Made by a program: the position numbers and the translations under genes. From Cytophagaceae bacterium (lineage in GTDB: Bacteria > Bacteroidota > Bacteroidia > Cytophagales > Spirosomataceae): 38,396 nucleotides of DNA. Within the stretch, counting starts at the first letter, position 1. Each line of letters starts with the position of its first letter. The stretch spans positions 1-38,396 of the forward strand of contig JAHEAY010000010.1 in the NCBI GenBank assembly GCA_024642485.1, in the 5' to 3' direction. A model generated the notes under the pieces. That model was not told the origin of the DNA, searched no databases, and worked only from the letters and a program-made list of their open reading frames with translations. Shown here in pieces: positions 8,304 to 17,483 of the stretch.

Positions 8304-9194
8304 CTATTGAGGACTCGTGGTCAATTTTGACGTATTCGACTTCTCTTTTTCTAATAAAGCTTTCTGCTCCGCTTCCAACTTCGTGATTCGCTCTAGCTCT
8401 TGATTGCTCTTGTCGTACATCTTCTCCGCATCCTTCAAAAATGCACTCTGTGGATATTTATCCACTAATTCTAAATAAAATTTCGACGCATCGGAAAAAC
8501 GTTCCTTTTGCTTCGATTCAATCGTACTGTTAGCCAAATCAAATTGGGCCAACACCTTTAAATAAGCCATTTCCTCATTAAAATCGGAATCTGGAAAGTC
8601 TCGCTGAAAGTTTGTTATCTCAATCACAGATGATTTCAATGACGCTATATTAAATGACGATGTTTTGTGATACAATTTGGCCTTTTCGTAGGCCTTACGT
8701 TCCAATTTACGACGTAATTCCTTGATCATATTCGAACATTCATCCTTGAATTTGGTATCCGGATAATTATTCAAATAACTCTGCAATTCATTAATTGCTG
8801 TTAAAGTCCCTGTTTGATCTAAATTGAAATTAGGAGAATCTTTATACAAGGAAAACGCCGACATATAAATCGCCTCTTCCGCATATTCGCTGCGCGAGAA
8901 AACCTCGTAAAACTTCTTGAAATGGGCATTCGCAACGGTGTAATTCCCTAAATTAAAATCACAATAAGCTTGATAATACGTAGCCATCTCCTGCGTTGAA
9001 TCCCCCTTCATCAAAGGAAGTATCTCATCAAATAAGATGCCCGCTTTGTCAAAATCCTTCTTTTTATAATAGTCCACAGCCGCCTTGTATTTAACAGGCA
9101 AACTAGCACTCTTACGGAACTTCTCGAACTTACCGCATGAACTCAAACCAAGCATTGCGATAAAACCAACTTTAATATAATTTTTCAATTTCAT
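8304..9194 (-). CDS. bamD: BamD-like outer membrane assembly lipoprotein
   Basis: The protein has a lipoprotein signal ending in LGLSSC, with the lipidated cysteine at residue 20, followed by TPR-like helical repeats typical of BamD/YfiO. Examples are AVDYYKKKDFDKAGILFDEIL, YYQAYCDFNLGNYTVANAHFKKF and a later LYHKTSSFNIASLKSS segment. It should sit on the periplasmic face of the outer membrane and help the BAM complex insert barrels. The frame also opens at a TTG at 9203, but the ATG at 9194 gives the normal signal peptide. It starts 18 bases after the ABC exporter stop and precedes rpoZ, the usual neighbour in this phylum. Confidence 0.9.
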   Translation of the reverse strand: MKLKNYIKVGFIAMLGLSSCGKFEKFRKSASLPVKYKAAVDYYKKKDFDKAGILFDEILPLMKGDSTQEMATYYQAYCDFNLGNYTVANAHFKKFYEVFSRSEYAEEAIYMSAFSLYKDSPNFNLDQTGTLTAINELQSYLNNYPDTKFKDECSNMIKELRRKLERKAYEKAKLYHKTSSFNIASLKSSVIEITNFQRDFPDSDFNEEMAYLKVLAQFDLANSTIESKQKERFSDASKFYLELVDKYPQSAFLKDAEKMYDKSNQELERITKLEAEQKALLEKEKSNTSKLTTSPQ

Positions 9195-9200
9195 AAGCCT

Positions 9201-9208
9201 CAAATATA
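9201..9208 (-). promoter_or_regulatory. Possible -7 element (TATATTTG) just before bamD
   Basis: The minus strand has TATATTTG, an exact consensus match that ends only six bases before the bamD ATG at 9194. If used, the transcript would have almost no leader. It may also be a chance match in the AT-rich junction. Confidence 0.3.
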
Positions 9209-9212
9209 CGGA

Positions 9213-11000
9213 TTAATTACGACTAAATTGTAAATGATACAATTGCGCATACAATCCTTCTTGCTTCAATAATTCCTCGTGTGTACCGCGTTCCTTAATT
9301 TCCCCTTTATCCATCACCAAAATTTGATGCGCATTTCGAATCGTCGACAAGCGATGTGCAATAACAACGGCTGTTCTTCCTTGCATCAAAGTTGCAATGG
9401 CTTGTTGGATCATCCCCTCCGACTCCGAGTCAACCGATGAAGTTGCTTCATCCAAAATAATAATCTTCGGATCATGCACCATGGCACGTACAAAGGAGAT
9501 CAATTGGCGCTGACCCACACTTAGAGTCGCCCCACGCTCCATCACTTCATAAGCATATCCTCCCGGCAAGGACATAATAAAATCATGCACCCCTACCGCT
9601 TTGGCAGCCTCTTCAATCTTCTTTTGCGAAATAGACTCATCTCCCAAATGTATGTTGTAAGCAATAGAGGCACTGAATAAAAATACATCCTGCAGAACAA
9701 CGGCTATGTTTTTGCGTAAACTATGAATCTCATAATCAGGCAAGGCAACCCCATCAATACGAATTTCGCCTTGTTGACAATCATACATACGACCTAGCAA
9801 ACCGATAATAGATGATTTACCAGCACCTGTTGCTCCTACAATCGCTAAGGTTTGACCCGACGGAACTTCAAAACTCACTTGCTTAACAACCCACTCGGGT
9901 TCGTTGTAAGCAAAAGTCACCTCATCAAATACGATGTCACCCTTCAGTTTATCTGCTAAAATCTTCCCATTATTCTGAATATAATCTTTGGAGTCCAACA
10001 AGGTCAAAATACGCTCAGTCGAAACAATCCCCATTTGTAGCGTATTGAAACGATCCGCCAACATCCTGATCGGTCGGAAAAATAGGTTAATAAACATGAT
10101 GAAGGCAGTCAACGTACCTACCGTGATTTGTTCCTTCAAAATATAAGTCGAAGCCATCCAAACCACAAAACCAGATCCTACTGCCGAAATCACATCCGCT
10201 ACCGGAAAATACACGGAATAAGCTAATATTCCCCGAATATTCGCATCGCGATGATCTTGATTAATCTGATTAAACTTGGACAACTCCCGCTTTTCAGCAT
10301 GAAATAATTGAACAATCATCATCCCTGAGATATGCTCTTGCACGAAAGAATTCAAATTAGCTACCGCAACGCGCACTTCATTAAAGGACTTCTTGATATA
10401 TTCTTTGAATACATAGGTAGAGAATACCATGAAAGGTACTGTCGCCAAGATCACCAAAGTCAAACGCCAATCTGTGTAGAACATGACGGCAATAATCAAG
10501 AACAATTGCAACAAATCCCCAGCAATAGATGCTAATCCTTCTGAAAACACATCATTCAAGGTCTCGATATCTGAGACCGTTCGTGTCACCAAACGACCGA
10601 TGGGCGTGGCATCAAAAAAGGCTAGTTTTAGATCGACGATTTTGGCATACAATTGAACACGAATGTCACGAATAACCGTTTGACCTAGATAGCCTGCTAA
10701 ATAACCGGTAGAAAACTGTAATCCTGTTTGTGCGAAAAGTACGGCGATCATGATGAAAAACATGCGAAGCAAGTCGGCCATTTTATCCAAACTCACAAAA
10801 TGATCCAGCGTATACCGAATCATCAAAGGAATCACAGGGGAAACCCCTGCCATGCACAAAATCAAGCCCACAAGAAACCAGAACCGAAATTTATAGGGCT
10901 TGATAAAGCCATAAATCCGTCGGATAATCTGCAAATCAACAATTTTACCGCTTTCCTTATCTTTCAATGGATTCGATTTTATCGAGTGAACTGGCTGCAC
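9213..11000 (-). CDS. ABC exporter with fused membrane and ATPase domains (MsbA/multidrug type)
   Basis: The 595-residue half-transporter has a six-helix membrane domain (about residues 25-330) and a C-terminal ATPase domain. The ATPase shows Walker A GATGAGKSS near residue 387, a variant signature LSVGQRQ near residue 491 (V for the usual G), Walker B with IIILDEATSSVD and the H-loop AHRLSTI. It should work as a homodimer in the inner membrane, exporting lipids or amphipathic compounds; the substrate cannot be told from sequence. The frame opens at a GTG at 11000, inside the upstream Cys-rich gene; a TTG at 10967 is an alternative. Either start overlaps that gene, so translation is probably coupled. 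Confidence 0.9.
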   Translation of the reverse strand: MQPVHSIKSNPLKDKESGKIVDLQIIRRIYGFIKPYKFRFWFLVGLILCMAGVSPVIPLMIRYTLDHFVSLDKMADLLRMFFIMIAVLFAQTGLQFSTGYLAGYLGQTVIRDIRVQLYAKIVDLKLAFFDATPIGRLVTRTVSDIETLNDVFSEGLASIAGDLLQLFLIIAVMFYTDWRLTLVILATVPFMVFSTYVFKEYIKKSFNEVRVAVANLNSFVQEHISGMMIVQLFHAEKRELSKFNQINQDHRDANIRGILAYSVYFPVADVISAVGSGFVVWMASTYILKEQITVGTLTAFIMFINLFFRPIRMLADRFNTLQMGIVSTERILTLLDSKDYIQNNGKILADKLKGDIVFDEVTFAYNEPEWVVKQVSFEVPSGQTLAIVGATGAGKSSIIGLLGRMYDCQQGEIRIDGVALPDYEIHSLRKNIAVVLQDVFLFSASIAYNIHLGDESISQKKIEEAAKAVGVHDFIMSLPGGYAYEVMERGATLSVGQRQLISFVRAMVHDPKIIILDEATSSVDSESEGMIQQAIATLMQGRTAVVIAHRLSTIRNAHQILVMDKGEIKERGTHEELLKQEGLYAQLYHLQFSRN

Positions 11001-11118
11001 AAGTACCGCAACCTTTGGCGCATTGACCCGCCGTTTTACCCCAAAATTGTTGATACACCAATCTACCTAAATAGAATAGTGCCGATGCAAATACCAAGAA
11101 GATGATTATTTGTTCCAT
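10957..11118 (-). CDS. FeoB-associated Cys-rich membrane peptide
   Basis: A 53-residue reading from the ATG at 11118 encodes one N-terminal membrane helix (IIIFLVFASALFYLGRLVY) and a short tail with three cysteines in CAKGCGTCA. This matches the FeoB-associated Cys-rich membrane protein family (PF12669 type), whose members may handle iron or another metal near FeoB. No feoB is visible here. It starts two bases after the monophosphatase stop, and its 3' end overlaps the ABC exporter start. It is too short for most gene-length cut-offs, but the motif order and the tight operon spacing support it. Confidence 0.85.
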   Translation of the reverse strand: MEQIIIFLVFASALFYLGRLVYQQFWGKTAGQCAKGCGTCAASSLDKIESIER

Positions 11119-11120
11119 GC

Positions 11121-11924
11121 TTAGTCAACAAACCATTTGGCCTGTAAAGTTCCTAAAAATTCATCAAATATAGGCCCTGCTCCAATTATTTCTCCTTCAA
11201 AGATCACAGCATCTCCACCACTAAAATTGGTCACACGCCCACCTGCCTCTTCGATAATAATCTTTCCTGCCGTGACATCCCAAGGTTTTAAATTAGCCTC
11301 AAAAAATCCCTCAAATCGACCACATGCCGTATAAGCTAAGTCGATCGCTGCAGCACCCATCCGACGCAAGCCATGCGAGGTCCGCATCAATTCTTTGAGT
11401 AATGCCAAGTAACGATCCTGATATGAAAAATCGTAATAAGGAAATCCCGTGGCCAATAAACTCTTGTTCATGAAGGCTTGTTGGGACACTTGAATCACAT
11501 GCTCATTCAAATAGGCTCCATGTCCTTTCGCCGCATAAAACAATTCATCACGATTTGGTTCATAAATCAGGCCTAAAATAGGTTGCTTCTGATAAATTAA
11601 GCCGACCGAAACAGCATAAATGGGTAAGCGATGTAAGAAATTGGTGGTACCATCCAAAGGATCGATAACCCAATAATAGCCGTCGCCCACTTCACTGTAA
11701 TCTGAAGCCGATTCTTCAGCGACAAAACCCGCTTCGGGAAAAATCGCCGACAAGCCTTCTTTCAGTCGTGCTTCAGCCGTTTGGTCCACAAAAGAAACCA
11801 AATCATTTGTTCCTTTATATTGGATATCTGATTCGCCAATATTGTTCACCATGGATTGAATCCAAACGCCCGTTTCGCGCACGATGGGTTTGGCATTTTC
11901 CAAAATGACAGCTAAATCAATCAT
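11121..11924 (-). CDS. Inositol monophosphatase family protein
   Basis: The 267-residue enzyme carries the metal-binding motifs of the lithium-sensitive phosphatase superfamily: VAEES (first glutamate), WVIDPLDGTTNF (two aspartates and the substrate threonine) and the C-terminal PWDVTAGKIIIEEAGG. SuhB-like members hydrolyse inositol phosphates or related sugar phosphates with two or three Mg2+ ions. It is cytoplasmic, and length matches the family. The start codon overlaps the stop of the upstream protease gene in an ATGA, so the two are co-translated. Which phosphate ester is hydrolysed cannot be decided from these motifs. Confidence 0.93.
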   Translation of the reverse strand: MIDLAVILENAKPIVRETGVWIQSMVNNIGESDIQYKGTNDLVSFVDQTAEARLKEGLSAIFPEAGFVAEESASDYSEVGDGYYWVIDPLDGTTNFLHRLPIYAVSVGLIYQKQPILGLIYEPNRDELFYAAKGHGAYLNEHVIQVSQQAFMNKSLLATGFPYYDFSYQDRYLALLKELMRTSHGLRRMGAAAIDLAYTACGRFEGFFEANLKPWDVTAGKIIIEEAGGRVTNFSGGDAVIFEGEIIGAGPIFDEFLGTLQAKWFVD

Positions 11925-14020
11925 TTTACTTTGGCAATTTTATGCGCACCAGATGAAATCCAATCGGATAAAATCTGTTGAGTTTCCTTTAAATATGCAT
12001 CCTTCGCATGCTTATCAGCCGCTTTCTCTTTCTTATCTTTATCTGCAGCTGTCTCGTCCGTTCCTCCTAAAGCATCCATCACCGCTTGTGACTCATCCGG
12101 TTTTTTCTTTTGCTCATCCAATTCCTTCTTCCGCTTTTCGAAATTCAGTGAAATGGAATTTTGCTCCTTGATTTTCTTCCAACGCTCAAAATCTTGTTTC
12201 AATTTGATCAAATCAGGTTTTGTCTTTAAACGAGTCTGGAAAGCAGCTTGTAAATGCGCCAAAGCTGGAACCACAATTGTATTTGTTGGCGTGTAGACTG
12301 TTGTTGGAATCATATCCCATGGCAAAGCCGAAGGCTGTGAACTCTCCCCAAACTCCTCTGCCGAAAATGCTGATGGCAAAGCAAAATCAGGACTAACGCC
12401 TTTGTGTTGCGTAGAGGAACCATTCACACGATAAAATTTCTCCAAGGTAATTTTCAATTGGCCTACCGGATCTTTTTCATTCGCCATGTAGTTGTCTAAA
12501 TCGATCACCGACTGTACTGTACCTTTTCCATACGATTGTTCACCTACGATAATTCCACGCTTGTAATCTTGAATCGCGGCAGCAAAAATTTCAGATGCTG
12601 AGGCAGAAAAACGATTGATCATAATCGCCATCGGGCCATCATATACTTGAGCGGGGTCGCGGTCGATTTCTTGGGAAATTTTACCATCCGATTGCTTGCG
12701 TTGCACAACAGGCCCTTTCGGAATGAATAAACCCGTTAATTCGACAGCTTCCACCAAAGATCCACCTCCATTATTACGCAAGTCGATGACAAGCCCATCA
12801 ATTCCTTCTTGTTTGAATTCATTCAAGAACTTACGAACATCCGCGGAAGTCGATTTAAAATTAGCCTCACGCTTACGTGCGCCTTCAAAATCTCGGTAGA
12901 ACATCGGAATCGTGATCAAGCCTAACTTATAGGTTGACGCCCCCTGCTTGAAATTCAAAATTTCTTTTTTGGCAGTCTGTTCTTCTAATTTGATTTTCTC
13001 CCGCACAATTCGAACTTCAGAAGTTGGGGAACCTGTCACACCTGATCCCGGCAAAATCTTCAAACGAACGACAGTTCCTTTGGGACCGCGGATTAATTTA
13101 ACTGCATCATCAGTAAACCAACCAATCACATCCACAAACGCACCATCATCCCCTTGGGCAACACCTACAATGCGATCTTTGGGATTAATTTGTTTAGAAC
13201 GGAATGCCGGTCCACCGGGTACTAAATCCTGGATGGTCACATAATCCCCTTCTAAACGAAGCGTTGCACCGATGCCCTCGAAACTTTGGGCCATATCTTT
13301 ATTGAATTCTTGAGCCGCTTTGGGAATCATATAGGAAGTATGTGGATCGATGCTTTCCGTATAAGCGTTCATGAAAACCTGAAAAACATCTTCAGCACGC
13401 GTACGAGCCATGTATTTGGCAGAACGCTTGTAACGATCATTCAATTCACGTACAGCCGTTGTATCCGCTTTGCCTCCGATTTTCCAATCTAACAATTGAC
13501 GCTTCACGTCTTTGCGCCAGTAATCATCTAATTCAGCAGTAGATTTTGCCCAAGCTGCTTTTTCACGATCGGGTTGATAGGCTTCGTCGATGTTAAAATC
13601 CATCGGCTGTTTAATCACTTTATCAACATAAGCGAATCGCTCCAACATGCGTTTTTGATATAGATTATAAATCTGAAAAGCAGATGTTAAATCACCTAAA
13701 TTCAATTGCTCATCAATCGTGTAGCGGTATTTCTCAACTTCTTCAATATCTGAAGCAATAAAATACGCTTTGTTCGGATCCAAATCTTTTAAATAAGCAT
13801 CAAAAATTTTCGAAGACAAGGAATCATTGACAGGAACTTTCCGATAATGGTAATTGCTCAATATACCAAAAACCAATCGCTCCACCTTTCGTTGGGTATC
13901 TGTAGGTTGTAGGTCGCCTTGTTGGTAAGTTGCCACCTCCAATTTACCTTGCGTTTTCCCGTGAAGAAAAACGACAACTAAAAGTGATAGCGGGATTAAT
14001 ATCGGAAGTATCCTTTTCAT
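11921..14020 (-). CDS. prc: Carboxy-terminal (tail-specific) processing protease, S41 family
   Basis: The 699-residue protein has a signal peptide, an N-terminal helical region (about 30-220), a PDZ domain (about 245-330, with LVPGGPAF) and an S41 protease core. The core includes GLVIDLRNNGGGSLVEAVEL, the catalytic serine near residue 473 in SASASEIFAAA and the catalytic lysine near 498 in SYGKGTVQ. A lysine- and glutamate-rich C-terminal extension follows, as in the Prc (DUF3340) group. It should degrade or trim periplasmic proteins from their C termini. It starts one base after the FKBP gene and overlaps the monophosphatase, placing it in an envelope quality-control operon. Confidence 0.93.
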   Translation of the reverse strand: MKRILPILIPLSLLVVVFLHGKTQGKLEVATYQQGDLQPTDTQRKVERLVFGILSNYHYRKVPVNDSLSSKIFDAYLKDLDPNKAYFIASDIEEVEKYRYTIDEQLNLGDLTSAFQIYNLYQKRMLERFAYVDKVIKQPMDFNIDEAYQPDREKAAWAKSTAELDDYWRKDVKRQLLDWKIGGKADTTAVRELNDRYKRSAKYMARTRAEDVFQVFMNAYTESIDPHTSYMIPKAAQEFNKDMAQSFEGIGATLRLEGDYVTIQDLVPGGPAFRSKQINPKDRIVGVAQGDDGAFVDVIGWFTDDAVKLIRGPKGTVVRLKILPGSGVTGSPTSEVRIVREKIKLEEQTAKKEILNFKQGASTYKLGLITIPMFYRDFEGARKREANFKSTSADVRKFLNEFKQEGIDGLVIDLRNNGGGSLVEAVELTGLFIPKGPVVQRKQSDGKISQEIDRDPAQVYDGPMAIMINRFSASASEIFAAAIQDYKRGIIVGEQSYGKGTVQSVIDLDNYMANEKDPVGQLKITLEKFYRVNGSSTQHKGVSPDFALPSAFSAEEFGESSQPSALPWDMIPTTVYTPTNTIVVPALAHLQAAFQTRLKTKPDLIKLKQDFERWKKIKEQNSISLNFEKRKKELDEQKKKPDESQAVMDALGGTDETAADKDKKEKAADKHAKDAYLKETQQILSDWISSGAHKIAKVK

Positions 14021-14021
14021 G

Positions 14022-14774
14022 TTATTCTTTTTCGATCGCTAATAATTCCACTTCAAATACCAAGGCAGAATAAGGCTTGATAGTTTGACCACCTCCGCGA
14101 ATGCCATAAGCTAATTCTTGAGGAATGTATAATTTAAATTTAGAACCTACTGGCATTAATTGAAGCGCTTCTACCCAACCCGGAATAACACCTGAAACTG
14201 GAAAAGAAACAGGCTCGCCGCGTTGAACTGATGAATCAAACACCGTTCCGTCGATCAATGTTCCATGGTAGTGAGTTTTAACTTTGTCGGAAGCTTTTGG
14301 CTTAGGACCATCCCCCATTTTAAGCACTTTGTATTGCAAACCAGTTGCCGTCGTGATAACAGAATCTTTGGTTTTATTTTCAGCAAGGAACTTCTCTCCA
14401 GCGATGCGGTTAGGTTCAAATTGTTTTGCCTGCTCAGCTGCTTGTGCTTGTTGGTTTTTCATCATGAAGTTGTTCATGACGCTTTGGCATTCTTGTTCGC
14501 TAATCAATAAGGTCCCACCCGAAGTAACGGAAGCAAAACCTTTTGCAACCATTTCCGGATTTAAGGTCACTTTTTGCGATTTGAAATTTTGGGCAACTAA
14601 TACACCAACTGCATAAGAAACGGAGTCGATCGATGAGTTAAAAGGCTTGACAGGAACTTTCGAAACAGTCAGAGCAACTTTGGTTTTTGTTTTCGGCTTT
14701 GTTTGAGCGAAAGACGCGAAAGTAAGGCAAGAGATGCTAGCGAAAAGCGCAGCACGAAGAAATGACAATTGCAT
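14022..14774 (-). CDS. FKBP-type peptidyl-prolyl isomerase (Mip-like)
   Basis: The 250-residue protein has a signal peptide (about residues 1-23, ...SFAQ), a helical N-terminal FKBP dimerisation segment (SIDSVSYAVGVLVAQNF to about residue 130) and a C-terminal FKBP domain (about 160-247). The FKBP domain shows THYHGTLIDGTVFDSS, VIPGWVEALQLMPVGSKFKLYIP and AYGIRGGG. It should catalyse proline isomerisation on exported proteins in the periplasm. It is the first gene of the long minus-strand run, with a probable promoter in the divergent gap to atpA, and it is one base from prc. This suggests joint folding and proteolytic quality control. Confidence 0.94.
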   Translation of the reverse strand: MQLSFLRAALFASISCLTFASFAQTKPKTKTKVALTVSKVPVKPFNSSIDSVSYAVGVLVAQNFKSQKVTLNPEMVAKGFASVTSGGTLLISEQECQSVMNNFMMKNQQAQAAEQAKQFEPNRIAGEKFLAENKTKDSVITTATGLQYKVLKMGDGPKPKASDKVKTHYHGTLIDGTVFDSSVQRGEPVSFPVSGVIPGWVEALQLMPVGSKFKLYIPQELAYGIRGGGQTIKPYSALVFEVELLAIEKE

Positions 14775-14834
14775 AGTTATCGATTTATATCAAAATAAAG
14801 TTTCGAAGATACACGAAAATTGTGGCTCACTCAA

Positions 14835-14842
14835 CAAAATTA
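14835..14842 (-). promoter_or_regulatory. Probable -7 element (TAATTTTG) for the FKBP-prc run
   Basis: The minus strand reads TAATTTTG, an exact TAnnTTTG match about 60 bases before the FKBP start. It is the only exact match facing this way in the 231-base divergent gap. No strong -33 is seen. Confidence 0.5.
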
Positions 14843-14949
14843 ACGGCATTTAACAGGTAGAAATTATCCACGAAATCTTGAATCTAAAAAAAGTCTTATG
14901 ATTAAGCTCATTTTTTGCCGAAGTTATGGGAATATTGAAATTTCCTAGC

Positions 14950-14957
14950 TAATTTTG
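14950..14957 (+). promoter_or_regulatory. Probable -7 element (TAATTTTGC) for atpA
   Basis: TAATTTTGCA is an exact match to the Bacteroidota -7 consensus, 48 bases before the atpA ATG. A TTTTTTG lies at 14911-14917, too far upstream for ideal spacing. It supports independent transcription of the atpA-atpG pair. Confidence 0.55.
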
Positions 14958-15005
14958 CACCCGAAATTATATAGTCAAAAATTAAACTCTTCATAAAACT
15001 TTAGT

Positions 15006-16586
15006 ATGGCATCAGTAAGACCAGATGAGGTTTCGGCAATTTTGAGAGAACAATTATCTCAAGCGAAAACTCAAGCAGAATTAGAAGAAATAGGCACTGT
15101 ACTCCAAGTGGGTGATGGTGTGGCTCGTATTTATGGCCTTTCCAATGTACAAGCAGGTGAATTGATCGTTTTCGAAAACGGTTTGAAAGCCTTAGCCTTG
15201 AACTTAGAGGAGGACAATGTAGGAGCTGTACTTTTAGGTGACTCTAGCCAAATCAAAGAAGGCGATACCGTTAAGCGTACCAATTTAATTGCCTCTGTAA
15301 AGGTAGGTGATGGTATCTTAGGACGTGTGGTTAACACATTAGGTGAGCCAATCGATGGTAATGGACCTATCGCTGGTACTTTATACGAAATGCCTTTGGA
15401 GCGTAAAGCACCAGGAGTAATTTTCCGTCAACCGGTAACAGAACCATTGCAATCAGGTATCAAGGCAATTGATGCGATGATTCCAGTAGGTCGTGGCCAA
15501 CGTGAGTTGGTGATCGGTGACCGTCAAACAGGTAAAACAGCTGTTTGTATCGATACAATCATTAATCAAAAAGAATTCTACGATAAAGGAGAGCCTGTAT
15601 TCTGTATTTATGTAGCGATTGGTCAAAAGGCTTCTACTGTGAAGCAAGTTGAGCAAACTTTACGTAAAGCAGGTGCGATGGAATATACAGTAATCGTTTC
15701 GGCGACGGCTGCAGATCCAGCTCCAATGCAATTCTATGCGCCATTTACAGGTGCGGCAATCGGTGAATTCTTCCGTGATACAGGTCGTCCAGCTTTAGTT
15801 GTATATGATGACTTATCAAAACAAGCGGTAGCATACCGTGAAGTTTCCTTGTTGTTACGTCGTCCACCAGGACGTGAGGCGTACCCAGGTGACGTTTTCT
15901 ACCTACACTCTCGTTTATTGGAGCGTGCTGCGAAAATCAACAATTCAGATGAAATCGCACGTAACATGAACGACTTGCCTGAGTCAATCAAAGGCATCGT
16001 CAAAGGTGGTGGTAGCTTAACAGCCCTTCCAATCATTGAAACACAAGCGGGTGACGTTTCGGCATATATCCCAACCAACGTAATTTCGATTACAGATGGT
16101 CAAATCTTCTTGGAAACAAACTTGTTTAACGCAGGTATTCGTCCAGCGATCAACGTAGGTATCTCGGTATCTCGTGTAGGTGGTAACGCACAGATCAAAT
16201 CCATGAAGAAAGTAGCAGGTACATTGAAGTTGGATCAAGCACAATTCCGTGAGTTAGAAGCTTTCGCGAAGTTTGGTTCAGATTTGGATGCATCTACAAA
16301 ATTAACGATTGACCGTGGTCGTCGTAACTTAGAGATGTTGAAGCAACCACAATTCGCACCACAACCTGTGGAGGAGCAAGTTGCGATGATTTATTTAGCA
16401 ACTACAGGTAACTTAGATAACGTACCAGTAGAAAAAGTTCGTGAATTCGAACAAGATTTCATTCAAGTATTGCGTGCGACTGAGAAAGCAACTTTGGTAG
16501 CTTTAGGTCAAGGAAAATACGATGATACCTTAACCGCTACTTTGAAGCGTGTAGGTAATGAAGTAGCAGCTAAATACAAAGCATAA
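15006..16586 (+). CDS. atpA: F1F0 ATP synthase subunit alpha
   Basis: The 526-residue protein is a full-length F1 alpha subunit. It has the N-terminal beta-barrel region ([25 protein letters not shown]), a nucleotide-binding domain with the P-loop [10 protein letters not shown] near residue 171, the alpha-subunit segments [23 protein letters not shown] and [14 protein letters not shown], and the arginine-finger region [11 protein letters not shown]. It is part of the membrane ATP synthase that couples proton flow to ATP synthesis. It follows its own probable promoter and a divergent gene rather than atpH, and is followed 12 bases later by atpG. Confidence 0.99.
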   Translation: MASVRPDEVSAILREQLSQAKTQAELEEIGTVLQVGDGVARIYGLSNVQAGELIVFENGLKALALNLEEDNVGAVLLGDSSQIKEGDTVKRTNLIASVKVGDGILGRVVNTLGEPIDGNGPIAGTLYEMPLERKAPGVIFRQPVTEPLQSGIKAIDAMIPVGRGQRELVIGDRQTGKTAVCIDTIINQKEFYDKGEPVFCIYVAIGQKASTVKQVEQTLRKAGAMEYTVIVSATAADPAPMQFYAPFTGAAIGEFFRDTGRPALVVYDDLSKQAVAYREVSLLLRRPPGREAYPGDVFYLHSRLLERAAKINNSDEIARNMNDLPESIKGIVKGGGSLTALPIIETQAGDVSAYIPTNVISITDGQIFLETNLFNAGIRPAINVGISVSRVGGNAQIKSMKKVAGTLKLDQAQFRELEAFAKFGSDLDASTKLTIDRGRRNLEMLKQPQFAPQPVEEQVAMIYLATTGNLDNVPVEKVREFEQDFIQVLRATEKATLVALGQGKYDDTLTATLKRVGNEVAAKYKA

Positions 16587-16598
16587 AATTAGAATACT

Positions 16599-17477
16599 AT
16601 GGCTTCCTTAAAAGAAGTAAGAAATAGAATTGTATCCGTTAACTCGACGCAACAAATCACCAAAGCCATGAAAATGGTTTCGGCCGCTAAGTTGCGTCGT
16701 GCGCAGGATGCTATCCACCAAATGCGCCCTTACGCTAAGAAATTAGCGGAAATGATTGCAACAGTTTCTGCTCAAACAGAAGCTGGCGCAGAAAATCCTT
16801 TTACAGAGGTGCGTGAAATCAAACGTGCATTAATCATTGTAGTAACTTCGGATCGTGGACTTTGCGGCGCATTCAATGCGAACGTAGGAAAAGCGACGAT
16901 GGCTTTGGTACAAGAGAAATATGCCGACTTGCACGCAGCTGGTCAAGTGGAGATTTTATCATTAGGTAAAAAAGGTGCTGAATATTTATCTCGTCGGGGA
17001 TACAACGTGAACGAAGCCCATGCGGACATCTTCACGCGTTTGAACTTTAATAACGTTCGTGAAATTGGTGATGCCGTTTTGACATCATTCACGGAAAAGA
17101 AATTTGATGTGGTAGAAGTGATCTTCAACTACTCAAAGAACGTTGCGACGCAGATTATTCAAACAGAACAATTACTTCCTTTAGTAGCTTCAGAATCTAG
17201 CGATAAAGTGAGTGCTGTGGATTACATCTTTGAGCCTTCTGAGGAGCAAATCATTTCGGAATTAATTCCAAAGTCGATCAAGTTATCTATTTTCCGTGCT
17301 TTATTGGAGTCCAATTCATCTGAACATGGCGCTCGTATGACAGCGATGGATAAGGCAACTGATAATGCTGGGGAATTAATCAAGGCATTGAAATTAGAAT
17401 ATAACCGTTCACGCCAAGCAGCTATTACGAAGGAAATCCTTGAGATCGTAGGGGGTGCTGAAGCATTATCAGCCTAA
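16599..17477 (+). CDS. atpG: F1F0 ATP synthase subunit gamma
   Basis: The 292-residue protein is the central rotor-shaft subunit. It begins ASLKEVRNRIVSVNSTQQITKAMKMVSAAKLRRAQ, the highly conserved N-terminal helix, has the SDRGLCGAFNANV motif near residue 86, and ends with the conserved C-terminal helix (EHGARMTAMDKATDNAGELI ... YNRSRQAAITKEILEIVGGAEAL). It lies 12 bases after atpA and 6 bases before the DUF2911 gene, so these three are probably one transcript. The genes for subunits a, b, c, delta, beta and epsilon are not in the window. Confidence 0.99.
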   Translation: MASLKEVRNRIVSVNSTQQITKAMKMVSAAKLRRAQDAIHQMRPYAKKLAEMIATVSAQTEAGAENPFTEVREIKRALIIVVTSDRGLCGAFNANVGKATMALVQEKYADLHAAGQVEILSLGKKGAEYLSRRGYNVNEAHADIFTRLNFNNVREIGDAVLTSFTEKKFDVVEVIFNYSKNVATQIIQTEQLLPLVASESSDKVSAVDYIFEPSEEQIISELIPKSIKLSIFRALLESNSSEHGARMTAMDKATDNAGELIKALKLEYNRSRQAAITKEILEIVGGAEALSA

Positions 17478-17483
17478 AATAAG

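Noticed and set aside
10728-11105. A 125-codon plus-strand frame opposite the ABC exporter start
   Set aside because: It is antisense to the exporter and the Cys-rich peptide and has no family features.
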